From the NCBI RefSeq assembly GCF_001746915.1, contig NZ_MJGC01000043.1, positions 1 through 64,000 on the forward strand: a DNA stretch of 64,000 nucleotides, written 5' to 3'. How positions within the stretch are numbered: the stretch's first letter is position 1; every line of letters starts with the position of its first letter. The position numbers and the translations under genes are program-made. Positions 60,569-64,000 of the stretch are shown piece after piece. The notes beneath the pieces were generated by a model. That model worked only from the letters and a program-made list of their open reading frames with translations, ran no database searches and was not told where the DNA came from. This DNA comes from Desertifilum tharense IPPAS B-1220. GTDB taxonomy: Bacteria > Cyanobacteriota > Cyanobacteriia > Cyanobacteriales > Desertifilaceae.

Positions 60569-60818
60569 CCTCTCTATTTATCAAGAATGCCAGAGTCTTA
60601 AATCCAAAAATCAGGATTGTTGTTTTGCGCTTGATTTTTGTTGACTGACTCGATGATAAGAGATTACGAAAGAGCTATCAATCTAATTTGTATCCAGCAA
60701 TACTGTTTGACCATCTCGTTTTTTTATAAACCTATAAAAGAGTTTGATGGATTCGCAATTGAGCTTATTATTAAATTAGGCTGAACGGTGAATTTTAAGT
60801 AAAAACCGGGAATTAAAA
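60569..60818. promoter_or_regulatory. Divergent promoter region of AprA-like and LysR-SBP genes
   Basis: This 250-bp A/T-rich gap separates divergently transcribed genes, the classical place for LysR-type operators. TATAAACCTATA at about 60726-60737 is a short dyad, and several T-N11-A pairs are present, but no single operator stands out. It should hold both promoters. Confidence 0.45.
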
Positions 60819-62816
60819 ATGGAAATCTATCAAGTTAAAGTATTTTTAGAAGTTGCTAAATGCTTGAGTTTTACAGAAGCAGCAGACACCTTAAATTTGA
60901 CCCAGCCTGCGGTGAGTGCCAAGATTAAATCGTTAGAAACGGAACTGGGAACGCCATTGTTTTATCGCTTGGGGCGAAAAGTTCAACTAACGAGAGTGGG
61001 AGAATATTTAAAGCAGGAAGGGCAAAGTTTAATTCATTTAGAGAATCGACTCATTCAAGAAATTGAAGAAATCAAACAGGGAAAACAAGGCAATTTAAGG
61101 TTAGGAACAACTCCAGGATTAGCCGATGGTTGGCTTCCTGATGTGTTGTTCAAGTATCGCCGTCAATATCCTGACAATCAAACGCAGTGCCTTCGCTTTG
61201 ACTCCACTGAGGCTTTATATCGTGCGATTATTGAGGGTCATATTGATGCTGGAATTGCCGATATTAGCTTTTCAGAGTTTCATGAAGTCAGCGCGATCGC
61301 CATCGACTCGATCCACTATGGTTTAATGGTTTCTGCCCATTCTCCTCTAGCCGAACAGCCTTCGGTGAGTTTAAGACAATTGCAGCACGAACCGTGGGTT
61401 CTCCTCCCGGAAGGAACGCCTAGCCGCTTAGTCTTTGAAACTCGTCTTGCGGAACTGGGATTATCTTTAACTGACTTTACTCAAGTTGAGATTGTTGATT
61501 CTTTGAGTTTGATGCGAACCTATGTCACCCAAGGCGGATATATCGGTTTTGGATCTAACTTTGAGTTTTTAACCGAGCGACAATATGGGATGCTAAAAAC
61601 CATCCCGATTGAAGAGTTTTCCCTGAAAGCGAGTTTATTTTTGCTGTTGCCCAAACGCTTAAGTCAGGCGGCAGATGAGTGCAAATCTTGCCGTCATTCT
61701 GCTCAAGCGATTAAGTCAGAACCGATTCAAAAGTTTATTGCCTTAGTGCAATCCGAACCTTCGGAACTTAAGGTTCAAGAAACGCCATCTCTGAAGCCCG
61801 TTGTCTTACAATCTCCTAGCTTTTTAATTCGTCCGAATTCCCCCCAGCGCCCGGAAACCCTAACTTTAACCATTGGCACGCAAAATTGGACCGTGCAGAC
61901 AATTACCGCAGGTCTAGTGATGCAAAGATTAGGGTTATTAGAGCATTTCTTGCCCAAAGAAGGGGCGTATAGTGGGGTGCAATACCAAATCCAATGGCGC
62001 GATTTTTATTCGGGTGCGCCGATTGTGGAGGGATTGCGATCGCACGAACTCGATATTGGTATCCTAGGCGATTATCCCCTATTACTGAGCGCCCTACCCG
62101 AAGCCCAAACCAGCAAAACGCGGTTAATTAGCTTTATTGCTAGCAATCCTGATGGTTCTGGGAATGCTGTCATTGTCCCCCAAACCTCCCGTTTGAGCAG
62201 TATTGAGGATTTACGCGGGCGGGCGATCGCGGTACCCTTTAGCTCATCGGCGCATGGGATGGTGGTGCGATCGCTCCACGAAGCCAACTTACTCGCAGAG
62301 GTAACGCTAGCCTCCATCCAAGACTTGAGTATTAAAGGCATTACCCAATCCCAATCTACTCAAGTCGATGGTTACGCCCACTTTGCCCCCTTCCACGAAA
62401 TTGCTCGCCAAGGGGGGAAATTTAAACGCCTCTTTGATGGCAATATGAGCGGCTTACCTGCCTTTCACGGCGTTGTCGTACAAGAAGAATTTGCCGAACG
62501 CCATCCCGATTTAGTGGTTGCTTATCTCAAAGCCTTACTCGCCGCCCAATATTGGTATGCCACAACCCCATCAGCCCCAGAACTGATTAGCCAGTGGATT
62601 AAGCTAGATGCCGGGATGATTGCCCAATTTTTAGCCGGAACTTACACCCAGGGGCAGATTGGGCAATATTTCTTAGAAACTCAAATTCGCCAAGATTGGA
62701 TCGAGTATCATATCGATCGGCTCAAAGGGGTAACGGGGAACGAACCCTTAAGTCAAATCGATTTGAGTCGCTGGATGCAACCGGAATTTCTCCAAACTGC
62801 CCAAGCCTCGGTTTAG
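60819..62816 (+). CDS. LysR-type regulator fused to SsuA/TauA-like substrate-binding domain
   Basis: A 665-residue fusion. Residues 1-60 are a LysR winged helix (FLEVAKCLSFTEAADTLNLT; QPAVSAKIKSLETELGTPLF). About 90-300 is the LysR effector domain (GNLRLGTTPGLADGWLPDVL; AGIADISFSEF). From about 345 to 640 there is a complete type of periplasmic binding domain seen in nitrate/sulfonate/taurine transporters (LTLTIGTQNWTVQTITAGLV; LDIGILGDYPLLLSALPE; LRGRAIAVPFSSSAHGMVVR), but no signal peptide. A cytoplasmic binding domain suggests sensing of an imported ligand. It is divergent from the AprA-like gene and tail-to-tail with the ABC genes. Confidence 0.88.
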   Translation: MEIYQVKVFLEVAKCLSFTEAADTLNLTQPAVSAKIKSLETELGTPLFYRLGRKVQLTRVGEYLKQEGQSLIHLENRLIQEIEEIKQGKQGNLRLGTTPGLADGWLPDVLFKYRRQYPDNQTQCLRFDSTEALYRAIIEGHIDAGIADISFSEFHEVSAIAIDSIHYGLMVSAHSPLAEQPSVSLRQLQHEPWVLLPEGTPSRLVFETRLAELGLSLTDFTQVEIVDSLSLMRTYVTQGGYIGFGSNFEFLTERQYGMLKTIPIEEFSLKASLFLLLPKRLSQAADECKSCRHSAQAIKSEPIQKFIALVQSEPSELKVQETPSLKPVVLQSPSFLIRPNSPQRPETLTLTIGTQNWTVQTITAGLVMQRLGLLEHFLPKEGAYSGVQYQIQWRDFYSGAPIVEGLRSHELDIGILGDYPLLLSALPEAQTSKTRLISFIASNPDGSGNAVIVPQTSRLSSIEDLRGRAIAVPFSSSAHGMVVRSLHEANLLAEVTLASIQDLSIKGITQSQSTQVDGYAHFAPFHEIARQGGKFKRLFDGNMSGLPAFHGVVVQEEFAERHPDLVVAYLKALLAAQYWYATTPSAPELISQWIKLDAGMIAQFLAGTYTQGQIGQYFLETQIRQDWIEYHIDRLKGVTGNEPLSQIDLSRWMQPEFLQTAQASV

Positions 62817-63634
62817 GTTAACTCCATGCTTTTAAGCGTTTCTTCGCGAATTAGGTCAAAAATTTGGCGGTTAAAGCGAATCGCTTCGGGGGAAACCGTC
62901 ATTTCAGGCGTGCGGGGGCGCTGTAGGGGAACGGTTAACTCCGCCTTGATTCTACCGGGATTCACGCCCATAACAAAAATGCGATCGCTCAAGAAAATCG
63001 CTTCTTCAATATCGTGGGTAACAAAAATAACGGTTGATTTGACATCATTCCAAATCGCCATCAGCAACTCTTGCATCATGTGCCGCGTTTGAGCATCCAG
63101 CGCCGCAAACGGTTCATCCATTAACAGCACTGAGGGCGAATTGACTAACGCCCGAATAATACTCGCCCGTTGTTGCATCCCCCCAGAAAGTTGATGCGGA
63201 TAGGAATTGCGATGCTTGTATAATCCCACGCGGTTGAGATAATCGTTAACTAGGGCTGTACGTTGCGCTTTGGATACGCCGCGCACCTTTAGCCCAAACT
63301 CCACATTCTGAAACGTGGTTTTCCAGGGCAATAGGGAATATTGTTGAAACACAAAGCCGCGATCCGCCCCTGGTGACGTGACATGGCGCTTATCGACAAA
63401 CACATGGCCTTGGGTGGGTTTGACAAAATGCGCGATCGCATTCAGAATCGTTGACTTACCGCAACCCGATGGCCCCAACAAACACACAAATTCGCCCGGT
63501 TTAATCTTGAAGTTCACCGTATCAAAAACATGAACCGTTTGACCCCGGCGTTTGAAAGAAACCGACAAATTTTCAACTTCAACTAAACCCTTAACCGGAG
63601 CCGTTACACTCGTTTCCACTAACTCAATCATCAT
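62813..63634 (-). CDS. ABC transporter ATP-binding protein (SsuB/TauB/NrtD type)
   Basis: A 273-residue ATPase. Walker A: LLGPSGCGKSTIL; Q-loop: FVFQQYSLLPWKT; signature: HQLSGGMQQRASI; Walker B: VLLMDEPFAALDAQT; switch His: FVTHDIEEAIFLSD. It belongs to the nitrate/sulfonate/taurine importer group. It overlaps the convergent LysR-SBP stop by four bases and lies 40 bp after the permease gene on the same strand. Cytoplasmic side of the inner membrane. Confidence 0.92.
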   Translation of the reverse strand: MMIELVETSVTAPVKGLVEVENLSVSFKRRGQTVHVFDTVNFKIKPGEFVCLLGPSGCGKSTILNAIAHFVKPTQGHVFVDKRHVTSPGADRGFVFQQYSLLPWKTTFQNVEFGLKVRGVSKAQRTALVNDYLNRVGLYKHRNSYPHQLSGGMQQRASIIRALVNSPSVLLMDEPFAALDAQTRHMMQELLMAIWNDVKSTVIFVTHDIEEAIFLSDRIFVMGVNPGRIKAELTVPLQRPRTPEMTVSPEAIRFNRQIFDLIREETLKSMELT

Positions 63635-63674
63635 TTCCTGAAAAAGATTGCAAAAGGGACATTTAGAACAACCA

Positions 63675-64000
63675 TTAACCCTTATTGGAGACTCGCCAAG
63701 GCATGAGAGCCGTTAACGCCCGATCCACCACTAGGGAACTCAGCGCCCCCATCAAGCCAATTAACAACATCCCCATCACAATCGGCGGATAATTGGAAGT
63801 CACATAGGATTCCCACGTCATATAGCCGATGCCGTAACGCCCTGCCAGAATTTCTGCCGTTACCAAGCAAAACCAGGAATTCCCCATACCAATCACTAAA
63901 CCGCTGGCGATACTGGGTAAAGCCCCCGGAATCACAATTTCTTTGAACACATCCCATTGCTTTGCCCCTAAGCTTTGCCCGACGCGCAGCAGCAAAACAT
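63675..64000 (-). CDS. ABC transporter permease (SsuC/TauC type), C-terminal part
   Basis: The frame is open to the window edge, giving the last 108 or so residues. It shows the permease EAA loop (GAKQWDVFKEIVIPGALPSI, then ASGLVIGMGNSW), in which Glu-Ala-Ala is replaced but the Gly and PSI are kept. Transmembrane segments follow (IVMGMLLIGLMGALSSLVVD). It is of the sulfonate/taurine/nitrate importer type. The rest, and possibly a separate binding protein, lie beyond 64000. Confidence 0.88.
   Translation of the reverse strand, partial: VLLLRVGQSLGAKQWDVFKEIVIPGALPSIASGLVIGMGNSWFCLVTAEILAGRYGIGYMTWESYVTSNYPPIVMGMLLIGLMGALSSLVVDRALTALMPWRVSNKG

Noticed and set aside
60569..60818. A defined LysR operator
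   Set aside because: Several T-N11-A pairs occur by chance in A/T-rich DNA; no site is symmetric and well placed enough to name.

Overview
The window is chromosomal DNA from a cyanobacterium. The evidence is the very frequent octamer GCGATCGC (HIP1), a GUN4-domain protein, a cyanobacteriochrome-type GAF domain, plant-type and bacterial-type ferredoxins, a Toc75/Omp85-like BamA, and several small proteins of a cyanobacterial type. The heptamer repeat arrays and large multidomain signalling proteins suggest a filamentous (Oscillatoria-like) lineage; that is inference. No rRNA or tRNA gene was recognised.

Left end (1-3.7 kb): a decayed toxin-antitoxin patch. It has a transposase-like tail at the edge, a vapC cut to its first residues behind an intact antitoxin gene, an intact VapC/antitoxin pair and two remnants. 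An 8-oxoguanine deaminase and a short-chain dehydrogenase follow. 3.7-14.9 kb: two giant tandem paralogous signalling proteins (kinase-like, AAA ATPase, GAF, GGDEF with or without EAL); the second has lost the kinase catalytic Asp. 15-16.9 kb: a membrane-anchored GUN4 protein and a methyltransferase.

Defence-like region (17-24.5 kb): an HNH-like protein with glycine-rich hydrophobic segments is followed 4 bp later by a dynamin-like GTPase. Then come a methyltransferase, a GIY-YIG nuclease with a small partner, and a two-gene ATPase/HNH module matching Septu (PtuA/PtuB). 24.6-28.9 kb (minus strand): an overlapping operon GNAT / DEDDh exonuclease / unknown 277-aa protein / ThiF-like E1 enzyme, preceded by endonuclease V and the RNA 2'-phosphotransferase KptA.

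Housekeeping middle (29-51 kb): dienelactone hydrolase, lipoproteins, ferredoxins, SNase, IMPase-family phosphatase, DnaJ-TPR, hisZ, orphan ureE, two DUF4168-like proteins, holA, a cupredoxin, map, an amidase, ilvC and purC. The outer-membrane cluster omp85-lpxC-fabZ-lpxA-lpxB comes next.

Right end (51.6-64 kb): an EAL-GAF-GGDEF protein whose GAF carries the DXCF and Cys-His signatures of a cyanobacteriochrome; two sulfite/sulfate-exporter-type membrane proteins; an Mrp ATPase; and a sulfur-metabolism-like locus. That locus holds an AprA-like flavoprotein, an AprB-like ferredoxin, a HEAT-repeat protein, sulfonate-type ABC transporter genes (the permease is cut by the window edge) and a regulator fusing a LysR protein to an SsuA/TauA-type substrate-binding domain. 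Short-repeat arrays (heptamers AGCACTC, GGGAGTT, CGGAACT and a shared 23-bp motif) fill many intergenic gaps and in places form the ends of genes. The best candidates for undescribed biology are the AprAB-like/LysR-SBP locus, the HNH-dynamin pair and the ThiF operon.
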